This document shows positions 26,001 to 37,370 of a stretch of DNA of 64,000 bases, one piece after another. The notes beneath the pieces were generated by a model. It worked only from the letters and a program-made list of their open reading frames with translations, was not told the origin of the DNA and did not search any database. Each line of letters starts with the position of its first letter. The first letter of the stretch is position 1. The DNA is from Perkinsus olseni (Eukaryota; Perkinsozoa; Perkinsida; Perkinsidae): NCBI GenBank assembly GCA_013115135.1, contig JABANP010000177.1:1-64000 (forward strand). The letters are read 5' to 3'. The position numbers and the translations under genes are program-made.

Positions 26001-26118
26001 TCAGAATAGAAGGTTGTGCATTTTGGAACAAGAACTCCAACGAACTGGCAGTCGCCATTATAGTATGCCTCAGTTCGGGCAACCTCAGTTTGGAAGCATA
26101 GAGTCCAGGTACCAGTAG
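20070..26118 (+). CDS. Long coiled-coil protein gene, paralogue 1
   Basis: A chain of short exons encodes charged, heptad-like sequence, separated by introns of variable length. Clear exons include RLEAMRQLMNNMEAELERIA (about 20,085), NHLNELSKVRDMQRKNEAER (about 20,230), QIELTAEQERLEKHHSEELR (about 21,050), LERNHELEKICQSFQQQNEE (about 21,340), KVLEERVSSLSMSLEKQKAA (about 25,220), TVARKTAERKLAKVAGTLRS (about 25,365), EVTKSLEQKEAELLEVTVER (about 25,755), and a last exon with TIEELRLRLVTKVTELQRL ending at a stop at 26,118. Many exons end just before GT in phase 0. Several introns are packed with perfect palindromes. The true start and several exons between 21.9 and 25.1 kb are unresolved, and the gene may be partly decayed. 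The fold suggests a structural or cytoskeletal coiled coil. Confidence 0.55.
20737..20855 (+). repeat. PP2A 3'-flank repeat, copy C (orphan)
   Basis: This third copy of the PP2A 3' flank is not preceded by a PP2A gene and sits inside the coiled-coil locus. It is closer to copy B than to copy A. Confidence 0.8.
21446..21480. repeat. Perfect palindrome 17+1+17
   Basis: Arm ctggtatatccgatcag, centre t, then its exact reverse complement. It lies just inside an intron (donor gtgagc at 21,437) of coiled-coil paralogue 1. A second, 11+1+11, lies at 21,932-21,954. Confidence 0.97.
25511..25596. repeat. End-to-end array of single-centre palindromes
   Basis: Four perfect palindromes lie in one intron: 25,511-25,527 (8+1+8), 25,545-25,561 (8+1+8), 25,562-25,580 (9+1+9) and 25,582-25,596 (7+1+7). 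An outer imperfect inverted repeat (accaagatttcc / gggaatcttggt) encloses the last three. Confidence 0.95.
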
Positions 26119-26139
26119 CAGCGTCGTAGTAGCAAACGT

Positions 26140-27590
26140 ATGCGGCTACCTCGTATTGCTAGTATCAGCTGGTCTTCGCGTTTTTGTTCTTTTGAGCTCA
26201 TTCATGGCCCAGAGTTTCACTTACCTGTCACTACTATCAGGGGCACGATCCCGCTGATTCTGTTCAGACCTGCTATTCACCGCAGCTTTGGCGACAATGG
26301 CGCTGTGACATGACGTGAATACATGTGGATTCGTTTTCCCGAGTACTAAGGTCGTGTTCCCGTCCTTATCACTCGCTGTGGAAAGTTCCCACTAGGAACA
26401 CTGCACAAGGGGGTATTCTAGGAGGAACTTATCTATCAATATTATAAATACAGTAGTAGGGTCACCTGACGCTAGGCTAAGATGCGCGCTGCGGCAAGAG
26501 GCCAGAGCCGGGGAGGCAACTCACGCACGGAAACGACGCAGTACTTCACCATTTTTGGGAATGGTGGTCCTCTATTTCTGGGAATGCGGCGGGGAATAAC
26601 ATATTTTAGAAGTATTGTTTTTGGCTTTGCCGCCATATCGGTCTATCCGATATGAGCTACAATAGCTCAGGTATTGCAGACTTTCGCTGTCTTCACTATT
26701 GCCTTCTCAAATTTACGCACCACCCGCCTGCAGAGGGAAAACTTTCCTGAAAATAGTGAGCATATCAAATACCAGAAGGATCCGTGACTGCAAGAATCCT
26801 GGCTCGGGAATTTTACACCAACTGATGTTCTTTGACGCGGCGATTGTGAAATTTGTCCCAAGAAAATCGGATTTTCTTGGTGAGGTGCGAAATGTGATTT
26901 ACGTCATGCCTTGATCATTCAGCCTATTCCGTGCCTTTTTGCACCAAGACTGCTCCCCCTGGCCGAACTAAGCTCCTTGTAACCTACAAAGAGTCTCGGC
27001 TGCAGATCGCGCTGGTGTATGAGTTGAGCGCACCGGATTCTTCCGTGAATGTTTGGAATATGCTCTCTACCTCACGGTCCAAATTGGCGTGAGGCATCTG
27101 CTGTCGTCTTCTTCTTGCCATGTATGAATTATCATATCTGTGAACCATGGCGATTGGTGTCAACAGCGGGAGGATTTGGCTGCCAGAGGCCCGGTAGCTA
27201 TGTACGTGAGCAGTATACCCCTTACTGACCGACTATCATTCGAAGGTACCATGTTATATGTCATATAACAGGTTATATAATATATGACCTGTTGCCGTCC
27301 TTTGTTCTTACGATTGCCCCCGCTAAGGTACATGCTCTTGCCTCTAGAAGAACGGCAATTAGTACACCCTGTACTAACACGGTCTCGTGTACTGTACACG
27401 AGACGTCATGTCATGTCATGACGTCTCGTCACGAGACTTTCGTGTACAGTCGTGAGTCATGACATGACGGTCATGAGAAGGGACCGGTGAGTCGGCTGGA
27501 ACGTTTGAATCAAGGGTTAGTGAAATCTGAAGCGCAGATTCTGAACTCGATTCTGTACTTGACTAGGATAGGATAGCGAAACTTCCCGTT
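26140..27590. other. Intergenic, palindrome-rich
   Basis: No gene is recognised. The stretch holds an 8-bp inverted repeat around 26,631-26,651 and a dense group of perfect palindromes at 27,252-27,270, 27,382-27,404, 27,399-27,428 and 27,423-27,437. Confidence 0.5.
27252..27437. repeat. Cluster of perfect palindromes
   Basis: Palindromes lie at 27,252-27,270 (9+1+9), 27,382-27,404 (11+1+11, arm gtctcgtgtac), 27,399-27,428 (12-bp arms, 6-nt centre) and 27,423-27,437 (7+1+7). The last three overlap, sharing gtctcgt/acgagac. Confidence 0.95.
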
Positions 27591-27599
27591 CAATTAAGG

Positions 27600-28300
27600 T
27601 TAACATCTGTCAGAACTTCGATCTGCTGGTGGGTTTCGCCATTCTGCGGCAAGGACGAGGAGGAGAATTGCTGAAGTATCCAAAGGAAACGAATCCCTTG
27701 AACGGCATAATGGTGTATCTCAACCGACGCTGTTGGACGCATTGATCACGTGTCGCATGTATTTGGAATCTACAATTTGTAGAAAAGGCAGTGGACGACT
27801 GCAAGGTACGGCATGTGCCCGATTTCTGGCCAGTGCATTTGCTCAGCACGAGTTGAGCCTCTGCCTCCTCAATTCGTTAGGAACAACTACATCTGCTATC
27901 ATAAGGAGTTTCACTAAGCCTATGGCTCTCAGGATGTGACAAAAGTTTTAATGTGGCTGAAGGAACCGAGAAAAATGCATGATCAGAGATGTTGGCAACA
28001 CCAGCAACATCATGCTGCTGGTTATTCAATTCATACATACCAATTCTCTTGACTCAAGAGTCTTGAGCTCGGAAGTTTGCACAATGTAACTCCACGGTTC
28101 GTGCCTGGCAGTGACTGACAGTCACCTCCCTCTGTGCGAATACGCCCAGGAGAGACGAATTCATCTTTAGGAGCTCGCAGGAGGCAGAAGATCGAGGCCT
28201 TCAGAAAGTCGCTTTCTACTGACAGATTCTGTCAGACTGAATGCTCAGGAAGACTCTCCGCGAGAAGGAAGCGCGTTGAAACTGCTGGTGAGGATAAATG
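27600..28300 (+). pseudogene. Coiled-coil gene fragment related to the 42.0-42.3 kb copy
   Basis: This segment shares gtatccaaaggaaa, aatggtgtatctc and a following palindrome (ctacaa-t-ttgtag) with 42,030-42,150. It shares a Lys/Arg/Glu-rich exon-like part (about 28,180-28,290) with 42,160-42,250. Frames are broken by stops. It looks like a decayed exon block of the coiled-coil family, interrupted downstream by a hAT-like fragment. Confidence 0.4.
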
Positions 28301-28310
28301 TGAGCAGGGT

Positions 28311-28500
28311 GAGAGGGTGGCCGTTCTTTTCTTCGTCATTCTTTCCTTCAGAAAGGAAACTTATTGTTCTCGAATGAAAGGATGTCTATTTTTCACAGTA
28401 TCATAGGGAAAAGAGGGAAAATATACAACTTGGCGGAAAATGGAGAAAAAACTGAGAAAAACGCAAGAAAAATGCGGAAAATGAAGAGAGCGAGATGTGA
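28311..28500 (+). mobile_element. Partial hAT-like element end
   Basis: The stretch begins agggtggccgttctttt and continues through two cattctttccttca-type blocks, gggaaaatataca-like A/G-rich sequence and gagcgagatgtg. It matches, in reverse complement, the right end of the complete element at 36,090-37,182 (about 37,182 back to 37,005). No matching left end or target duplication was found, so it is a truncated copy. Confidence 0.7.
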
Positions 28501-28699
28501 TTAATGGCAGCCATTCAAATGTGCCTGAGTTTTATTAGTTCTGATAGAAATATATAGTTCTTGCAGATATTGGCGCCAAGAGAAAAGCTCGCACGTTCTA
28601 CAGCTTCTCAACATAACTTTTGGCATTTGCCAAACATTTGTGCTCTGTTTGCTTGTACCGGTGCGGCATCTGCACTGTCTACATAACACAATGGAGCTG

Positions 28700-29600
28700 T
28701 GCTCATACTAGCTCCGCATTATCACACCATTCTCTCAACTATTCCACTTACTATGTGCTCTATCTCGATCACTATGAGCCCAATTACTAATGTTGTGTTC
28801 TACAACTACACCTACTGCAACGAGATAGTGCTCATCAATCCATGAAAATATCTGATATAATATAGAAATAATCCACAAAATGTCAGTGATATTTTGTGCA
28901 GGCATTGGGCCAATGCTATTGGCTATAACGAAGTGCCCTGCTGCAGAGCACTCTTGCTAACCGGGCAGCATTGCTCATCGGTGCTGCCAGGCTCTGACAG
29001 CCAACCTCTGTCTCTGAGATATGGAGGATCTCCACTCGACAGTCCCAAACTCCGCCTGAGTCGAGGTATGGCCCACACTGAGTCTAGGCCCCTGAATCTT
29101 GAATAGTACAAAAATAGGCATGTCAAGGTTGAGGTTAATAGTGTCAATCTTGGGCCCGACATACTATGAGTGTGACATTCTTGAATTCTCATTGACAAAC
29201 TTGCATCCACAGATATCACATTTGGCATTCTTGGATTATCATTGTCATTCTTTGGATTCAACAATGTCGCTCTTGTCTGCTCACGTGTCAAACTTGCACG
29301 GGAAATGGTGTATATCCTCGCAGTAAGGTAGAGTGACCGGAGAGTAATTCAAGGAATGCCCCATTGTTCCTGCGAGAAACTGCCGATCTAATACATCTCC
29401 TCTGCCCAGAACTCTGCAATGCCCTCTGCAAACCGTCGGATAAGGTTGGCACCATGGCAACTATGACGTAGTCCCTGATTCTCTCAAGCTGCTGCGTTGG
29501 GACGAGGCGGGTCCTGTAGGCGACGATGACATTTGCGTGTTGGATCGAGATAAACGAATCCAAACTTGAGCAAAGATGGCAACGTAATATATTTTAGTTC
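28700..29600. other. Intergenic with degenerate short tandem repeat
   Basis: No gene is recognised. Around 29,150-29,265 a degenerate unit of about 22-35 bp of the form cattcttggattatcattg is repeated three times. An 8-bp inverted repeat with a 9-nt loop (cacaaaat...attttgtg) lies at about 28,875-28,899, beside the 3' end of an AT-rich tract. Confidence 0.5.
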
Positions 29601-29626
29601 ATCCCGCTTCATTCCGAAACTTTATA

Positions 29627-32600
29627 ATGGAGCCATCTTCGGAAGCGCTAGAGCCTGCGCCAGATGGGATCGTATCGCAATCTGCCGCAGGGACCACCGC
29701 CGATGCAGGAGAGGAAACAAAGGTACGCGTCGAGGCGGTTCCTGATGGTATCGGATCAAACTCCACTCCTTCAGGTACCTGATGTTATCGTGGAGGAGCA
29801 AAGGCTCAACATACAACACAGGGCAAAATACATCAGTGTCAATAAATACAAGTGAGGAGCTTGTACTTGTGTCTTCAGTGTGTTAGGGAGTATTATCAGA
29901 GAGGTTGTTAAGAAGCTCACTGCTCTGAGGGAAAGCCATGCCCAGCTATACGATGAAAAGCAGTCCCTCGAACAAGGTCAGAGAGGTTCATCTTGGCTTA
30001 TCAACGATTTTGTACCATTCGTAGACATGGAGGAAAGAATTAACGAGGCAGTGTCAAGTGAAAGGCACCGAGCGGCGGTGCGTTTGACCGCCGCGCTGGC
30101 AGAGAGATCTGAAGACTACGATGCGCTTGTTGAGAAGACTCAATCGGATCTGGTGAGCATCGTCGTGATGTCGTCTATCGCCCTTCTGTCCACCTAAAAC
30201 GTGTCGGGCTCCGCGTGTCACCGCATCTGAGCCGCGCCGGAATGTATCGGCTCGAGTGTGTTGTTATCAGCGCCTGGCAACACGCAAACACTCTGAGCAG
30301 CTAGAGCGAGCTCGGCACGAGTACTTTGTCCAGACTAAGTATCAAGAAGAGCAGATTGAGGTATGCTAACTGAAGGAGGCAACAAGCGCGGCCCTCAGAG
30401 GGCCGTTTGCGCCTTCAACGCCTGTGAAAAGAGTCTTTGCACAGGCGTTGAAGGCGGCAAACGCCAGGCTAGAGCGGGAGCATCGGGAGGAGATCAAACA
30501 TTACAAGGAGGAGAATCAGAGCTTGCTCGATGGCTTGGAGGCTGATGTACGGCGAAAGCATTACGCTGTCTTCGTGATTTACCAATCAACTTAGGCCTGT
30601 GAGCGAGAGAAGATTGCTAGACAGGTAGAGGGAGAGATGGAGAGAACCAAACTCTGTAAGATCTCTACAATGCTCGGCTGGTGTGAGCTCGCTCAGCGAG
30701 CCTCGCTGTAGGCTTCGAGGAGAAAGAGCTACTGAAGGAAACTCTTTTCGAGAAAGAGGCAGAAATAGAGAATTTGAAGCAGCAGAACATGGAGCTTAGG
30801 GAACAAGTTCAACTCACTGAACAACTGAACGAGTAACATGCACGAAGTAATGTCTCTGAAGATCTGAAAGTGTCTCTCAGGCATCATAATGAGCGCATTG
30901 AGAAGTACGAACGAGAGAGCGAGAAGCGACTGGAGCAGGAGCTGCACAGATCTACCAAGGAACGGAAGGAACTTGTTGAACGCCATGCTGGGGATATTGA
31001 AGTACGGAATCGAAAACGCGCGCATCTAGCGACATCTCTCAGCGCTAACTTATCAGGAGCGGGAGCGGAAGCTGGAGGAACTGCTGAAGCACAAGGAGGC
31101 CGCCCTCGAGGAGGCTAGGCTGAAAGCTGAGCTGTTAAACAATAAAGTATGCGTTCCCAGTCACAGTGACTGAGTCACTCACTGGGCCAGCCAGACTGGC
31201 AGACAGACCCTTCTCCGTTATTCGCAACCATCGCTAGGTTCGTCAGCATGAGGAGGCGAATGAGGAGATAAAACGCTTGACAGCGGAGGGGAAAGAGAGT
31301 GAGTGCAGGAAAATGTTCGTAACACATCTGGCAGCGCCAATTTGTCTATTAACGGCATGAAGCTGGTGTTTACTCAGCTCAATTTAATTGTCATTTTCAA
31401 GATAACCAACCGTTGTATCTTGAAATCGACGATTCGAGGCGCAAGACAGCATCACTCTGATTGTTGCCTATCACTATTCAAAACCTTACAATACTTTTGC
31501 GCCCATCTCAGAAACGCGCCTCCAGAGGGAACTCGACAAAATGCGAGAAACGTGTGAGAACCTCGACAATGATCTACAGGTGAGTTTATGCTCTCGTAGG
31601 TTCCATGTGACGCTTAGAGATCGTCTTCAATCCGATTTAATTCGATACGGTTAAATTCTTGGCACCATGCGAATTTTCATGGACCAAATTAGCTTTCGGG
31701 CTCCAAGCTTTTGAAGTATACTCGTGCGAAAGAGTACAAAAGCGGTACATCGTAATTTACGATTCGTAAATCCTCTATAAATCATTTATAATTTATAATA
31801 AATGTGGCTTGACCGCCTCCTCGCCCTCGTTTTAGTAGTACTAGCGCTTTATCTTAGCAACTACGGGTTCCAGTATCAATGCCTAATGACCACGCATGAA
31901 CTCGCAGTGGATTCCTGTGTTAGGCTCGCAAAGTAACCGTAGCAGCCTTAACAAAGGAGAACGAAAGACTTCAATCCGAGGTCGAGGCCAACAAGGAAAA
32001 AATCCAAGAGAAGGTGACAATGTATATAGTAATGCATGAAAATGTATATGAACCAATCGGTTGGACGAGTCTGAGCACCCGATAATGTGATTGATAATGG
32101 TCGATCTCCCACTTCAGGACGCTCATGCCGATTCTCCGGAATGATAACGCGAAAACGCGTCCTTCCCCGAGTACAAGCACGTGAGGCCCAGGCAACTCAC
32201 GATGGTTTGAACTCAGGCTGATGCTCATGAAAAAGCGCAGAAAGAGATCAAGATCCTCACCGACAGGCTGCAGAGAAGTGCTCCGGTATTCTAGACGGCG
32301 GAAAATAGCTGTGGCTCGTCGTAGACAAAGCCGAGTGTGATGCGATGGAGGATACGGTGCGTGAAAGGGACTTAAAAATGGAGAGGATGAAGCGGAGGAG
32401 TGTCAGTCTGGAAGGCCGACTGAAGGAGGTTGAGGAACTAAAGGAGGTGCCCTGGGCGGTTGTCACTATCTGGACTGTTGTTCCTCCTGTGTGGTGGGCC
32501 ACCACACTGGTCGAAAGACACCACCACTGGTGGTGTCTTTCGATAAGGAACACCGCGATGAGGCGGAGCACCTGCAGTATACGCTGAGGACTGACTGACT

Positions 32601-35230
32601 CCGGAGATCGGGTCTTTGATTAGACCTTCTGATTCAAGAGGTGGCTCTAATTCTTCAACCTGAAGAGGTTCATCCTGATTTAGGCGGTCAATAAAGAAAA
32701 GAGAGAGCGGCAGGAGTTGGAGAAGAACTTGGAGGAAGCAGGAGGGTCCATGAGGATGAAGGAAGCTGAGCTGGCAGACGCTCTGAAGGTGACCATGGGA
32801 GTCTTAAATAGCCCAATTCTGAAACTCGGAATCGAGTCTGTGACCGCATTTCATGGGTGAAGATCAGTTTTACTACCGATTTGTGTCTTTATTAAAGTTT
32901 ATCGAACAGAAGAAATGACATGTCACCCAGAGCTTCCTATGGCAGCCACTTCTACGGAAAAGCATTCTGAGGATTGATGTATTGATGTTCGAAAAACTTC
33001 GACTTTCTCACTGAGAGAGAATTTCTGAAATTTTCAGGCCCTAGCAGAGCAAAAGGAATCCCGAAGTCGCTTCGAGCGGATGTATTCCGAAGTGCGCGAC
33101 TCCCTTGAGAGGACGGAAGCCAGACTGCAGGAAACCATAAAGGTTCTGCCTGTTCTTCTAACACCTTCCGGGCGGAAACCTGCGTTCCTTTATAGGCGCA
33201 TGAGAGTGCCACCGCCAGTCGAGAAGAACTGCGGGAAGCTCTGCACGAGAAGGACACGAAATCTCAACAGTTATGGAGGACCATCAAGCTGAAGTTGGAG
33301 GCAAGCTTCTCGCGTGCGCTGCTGTCCATCACGAATCTAGCGACTGTTCACCGTGAAAGTCCGTTCCAGTCTCGGACCTCAGAGCGTCATGGCCGTTCGG
33401 GATCCTGCATTGGACGATTGTACGCTTTCCGTCGACGACTTGCCAATATTCGTGTTCTTAGCGTCACGATAAAGAATCCTTGGAGAATCAGCATGCACTT
33501 CGTGAGCGATGGGAGGCAGAAAAGGAACGTAGGATGGATCTTGAGAGAGTACAGCGAGAAATGAGGGAGAGAGTCGATGAGCTGACGGCTGAAACGAAGA
33601 TGCACTCCGAGGTGGGCCGGCTGAGGGGCTTGTCAAGTCTTGAGTGCAACTCGAAGTATGATACCCGGCGGCCGCAGAATGCTGCGTTACGCGGCCTGCG
33701 TACATTGAACAGAGTTCATATGATATTCTTGCACGTGCTTCCAGTGTTACGGATTCTCGATGCTTCATAGGGCTATAAGGCGGTGGTCTTCTCACCGGGA
33801 AGTTCTCGCCGAGACCTCCTCGGTAACGTTTCGCTATCAGGCACTTCTGAAGGAAAAAGACCTGCGGGGGTCTCTGGAGACGCGGCTCAAAAGAATGGCC
33901 AACTTACTGGATGATAAGGAGGCTGAGTTGAAGAAAGCTGCAGAGGTGGCCGCTCTGTGTATATGGATTTGTCTGATCTTTCTGACGAGTGTTGTCGCTA
34001 GGAGAAGGACACGCTTGAGCGTGAGCTTTCCAAGGTTTCAGACGCTCTCAGGAAAAGGGAGGTTGAACTAGAGAAGATCCTCAAGGTCCGACACGCGCCT
34101 TGTGTTTTCAAGAAGTGACCTTTTGTCCAGGCTCATGGTGATGCCTCAGCGGCAAACAGGAAGCTCGAAGGAGCTCTTCGAGAGAAGCATACCAATGTTG
34201 AACGCTTACGGGACGCCTTCAAGCAGAAATGGGAGGTGAGCGTCAGTAAAAAACTAAGCCAGGTTGGGAGCCCCGAGCTCTATAAGAAAAGACTCGGTCT
34301 AAGAATGTGTATCGAGCGCTTATTACTACTCATTTCACTGGCCTGCATCCTTAGCATCGCGAACGTGCGGTTTTGGAGTTGCATCGCAATAAGGAAGCCG
34401 CTGTCGAAGAGAGACAGAGGGCGATGGAGGCCCTCAAAGGTCGCGTTGTGGGACAAGTGATAGAGTGACGTCAAGAACGGGGCTCGCTCGATTGGCTGTG
34501 GTCTTCAGGCCAAGCTTCTGGAGGAATCGAGAAAGAGAGAGATGAAGCTGGACGGTGAACTCCAGCGAAGTACACAAGGCTTCATTGACGGGATATTTTT
34601 ACGGCCTTTTGATGATGGTAACTAAATTCAGTCGCTGAGAAAAAGGCCGCCCTTGAACGACTTCTGGCCAAGCGCAACAAGACTATCCAGGAATTGAAAA
34701 GGTGCCCAGCACATGCTAGTTCACCATGATTACAGAGCCTCAGTGATGTCAGATCAACTTTCTCTCAGAGCTCAAGCTCGCTCCCCGCGAACGAAGACGG
34801 CCCCGACTAAGCCTGGTGTGAAGCATGATAGCCGCATCAAGGCCTTGGAGAAGAGTGTGGGAGCGATACCAGAGATACTGCGCTGTAACACTTGTAAGTT
34901 GTACATAGTTTCACGGTATGGTCCGCTTAGCCATACACGCCCTCCATGCTAAGCACCAAGATTCCGAAGAACTGAAGCGTGGGCTTGAGGCGGAAAATGA
35001 GGACTTGAAATACGTCTTGGAGACTCGATACCCTCTGCGACGCTCGGAAGAAGTCAGTTGCAATCCATGGACCGGGTCTTGGTAGTGGCGGCTACTATTT
35101 TCAGGTTGAAGAAAAATCTGTTTCTCGGAGCCCCCAGGAGCAGCCTTCTACGCGGAATCAAACATCAACGAGTTCTAGTGTTGCTCTCGGAAGCTCGCGA
35201 AGTGGTTCTCCTCCGAGTTCACCAGGCCAG
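29627..35230 (+). CDS. Long coiled-coil protein gene, paralogue 2
   Basis: An ATG at 29,627 opens an acidic, Ala/Ser-rich N-terminal exon ending at a gtacgc donor (29,723). At least fifteen exons follow, almost all phase 0 and 30-50 codons long. They include PDVIVEEQRLNIQHRAKYIS, IIREVVKKLTALRESHAQLY, ERHRAAVRLTAALAERSEDY, KHSEQLERARHEYFVQTKYQ, ANARLEREHREEIKHYKEEN, RFERMYSEVRDSLERTEARL, ALRERWEAEKERRMDLERVQ and TRLKRMANLLDDKEAELKKA. The tail is Ser/Pro-rich (ALGSSRSGSPPSSPGQ, about 35,190-35,228). The predicted product exceeds 800 residues and is mainly coiled coil, so a cytoskeletal, basal-body or tethering role is plausible but unproven. One intron may use a GC donor (about 33,301). Introns at 30,361-30,444 and 32,446-32,546 carry long hairpins. 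The stop is unresolved. Confidence 0.65.
30404..30463. repeat. Hairpin across a 3' splice site
   Basis: The intronic arm 30,404-30,426 is the reverse complement of 30,440-30,463 with a single 1-nt bulge (23 of 24). The second arm contains the 3' splice site (cacag|gcg, AG at 30,443-30,444) and the first 19 bases of the next exon. Confidence 0.9.
32511..32543. repeat. Perfect palindrome 16+1+16
   Basis: Arm tcgaaagacaccacca, centre c. Immediately upstream (from about 32,490) is a 9+1+9 palindrome, gtgtggtgg-g-ccaccacac. A further 7-bp pair (tgttcct / aggaaca) encloses both and crosses the 3' splice site near 32,546. Confidence 0.95.
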
Positions 35231-35829
35231 GTGTGTGAGCTCTTTGTGTGCTGACTCAATATCGCGTGTCTTGAGTCTCCTAATATCGTGAGCCGCTAAT
35301 CACTATGCTAGTTGAACACCACAGTTTAACAGTTAAGTTCGAGTGTACGCTGTCGCCTTGGATTAGCCAGTTCACCGCATAGTACAGAGACCACTACAGC
35401 GCAGCAGAAATACCCCTGAGATACGCGCGAACCTCGATTTGCAGCCGACCTAGGATTTGACTAATTTCCCTCAGTTTGGCATTCCCTACCGGAGCATCAA
35501 AGCAGGAAGGAGCTTCAACCATCGCGCAGTCGATTGATGTGCGTCAGACTTTTCGCCGCTGGGCCAAAGCCGTAGGCTAATAGTCGCGAAAAGCATGCCT
35601 TTCTGAAGATTCAAGAAAGATGATATGAGCTAAGCCGAGACGCGGTTGAGTCCCAGCCTATACCAATCCAATAAGCTTTGAGCGTTTGTTAAATAGACGC
35701 TCGATTCGAGTAGCGAATGTGTGATTTTCCCACGGCAACAACCATGTCTCGATATTTGACCATCCCATTTTCACGATGTTGAGTTCACCGTGGGGATGCT
35801 ACTCCGCGTAATGGTTAGCTCCGACACTT

Positions 35830-36089
35830 TGTTCGTGAACAGATGCCCGCAGATAATATACATCACAGTTTTCGCGCTACTTCACCTCTCCTGGTCCTGA
35901 AGGAAGGTTTGAACGGACAAGCGTATATCACCGGAGACCGCTCTTGTGTTCAGTTGTATGATAGACCAAGCCACTTGCAACTTTGAAGCTCACACCTTCA
36001 TTTACGAACAGATTTTCCCCCCGAGTTCACTGTCAGGCACTCGAGGCCGCCGATGCAAAAGGGCTGCCGTCGTAACATCAGCACTCAGG
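35830..36089 (+). repeat. Third partial copy of the inverted-arm sequence (left piece)
   Basis: The stretch aligns with 45,430-45,700 in the same orientation and with 38,180-38,430 in reverse complement. Shared blocks include gcccgcagataatatacatc, cgctcttgtgttcag, acgaacag and gtcaggcactcgaggccg. Homology continues at 37,191-37,370, and the gap is exactly the hAT-like insertion. Confidence 0.75.
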
Positions 36090-37182
36090 CAGGGTGGCCG
36101 GTGGAAAGAAAAATAGACATTCTTTCCTTCGGCCTATTTTTCCTGCTGAAAAATAGGGAAAAATAGGGAAAATAGGCAAAATAGAAAATTTTTCGCTAAG
36201 GAGCGATTCGCGAGCAAGGGGAATGGATCCAATAGGTTTGACCGGCCTTCCACACTTCCTGGTGAACACTGCAGGGGGCCGGTCTTGAGGAGCTCTGCTT
36301 AAGAGGTGAACTGTAAGCGTTCCTTCACTCTCCGCGGTCACTTGGACTCTGCAGTCACTGAAACGCAACATGGAGATTCTCCATTGGAGGAGTAATCATG
36401 AGGCATAGGGCTTCAAGAATTATGAATTTAGTATACTTTTTCAACGTGGAATCATCGGTGGCACTCATATTGAGTGACTCGACGAAAGGGAACCATCTGT
36501 ACCGGATGAGCTGCTGAATACGCGCTCGTGAGAATCACTTCTCACAGCGGTCCCGTGAAACCTCCTTATGGTTGTCCAGCGGAGGAAGGCGTCTCTAAAT
36601 ATATTATTCGTTGACAGGTTATCCCTTAGGAAAGCTTGAGCACTGCTGCTGAGACAATCACAACTACTACAAACTTGGCAGGTTTACCTGGCCACAAATT
36701 TTGTACAACTGAAGAAACGCTCTTGTGCAGCCGTCCCGCAGGGAGTTTGTGTGGCAAGGTATAGATAACTTTAAGTTCCACACTCGTCTTTCACACTCCA
36801 GTGAAGTGACTCCACCAGTAGGAGCAAGGGCCGCACGTTTCTCTCTTTTCCGTGAGCTTCGAGCTTTGATGGACACTCCTGCGCGCCTAAGATCCAACGA
36901 CGAGATCCATCGATTCCGTCGTTACGAGGGTTTAAATCTCCCGAATGTTTCAGTTATATTTCTGTCAGAACTACGGCACATCTCTATGCCTCTAATCATT
37001 GATTAGTGATCAACCACATCTCGCTCTTCCTTTTTCGCTTTTTTCTTGAGTTTTTCTCTCTTTTTCCCCAATTTTTTCCAAAATTTCCATTTTTCTATTT
37101 TTCCGGGGAAAAATAGGCATTCTTTCCTTCAGGAAAAATAGCCTTTCTTTCTGAAGGAAAGAATGAAAGAACGGCCACCCTG
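36090..37182. mobile_element. Non-autonomous hAT-like DNA transposon, complete
   Basis: The 1,093-bp element has terminal inverted repeats beginning CAGGGTGGCCG and ending CGGCCACCCTG, followed inward by gaaagaaaaatag / attctttccttca-type subterminal repeats. It is bounded by a perfect 8-bp target duplication, CACTCAGG (36,082-36,089 and 37,183-37,190). An 8-bp duplication and a CAGGG-type terminus are hallmarks of the hAT superfamily. Inside are only small frames (for example 36,725-37,006, 93 codons) with no transposase motif, so it must rely on an enzyme supplied elsewhere. Two related loci (45.7 kb and 38.2 kb) lack it, giving natural empty sites. A fragment of the same family lies at 28,311-28,500. 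Confidence 0.9.
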
Positions 37183-37190
37183 CACTCAGG

Positions 37191-37370
37191 ACTGGGCTCA
37201 GCACTGCTGTAGCACTGCTGAGCTTGTGCTACTGAACTGAAGTCCAGTTGACTGATATTCGCATGACGGTAGTCATCCACCACCACTGGCAAGGCGCAGA
37301 GACCTTTGGACCTCCGGAAAGGATCTGCAGGTGAAAGTAGTTGACTTTCTAGCGATCAAAATCTGGTAAT
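37191..37370 (+). repeat. Third partial copy of the inverted-arm sequence (right piece)
   Basis: This is the continuation of 35,830-36,089 after the transposon. It shares gaactgaagt/cttcagttcac-type sequence, ccaccaccactggcaaggc, cctccggaaagga and caggtgaaag with 45,705-45,855. Confidence 0.65.
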
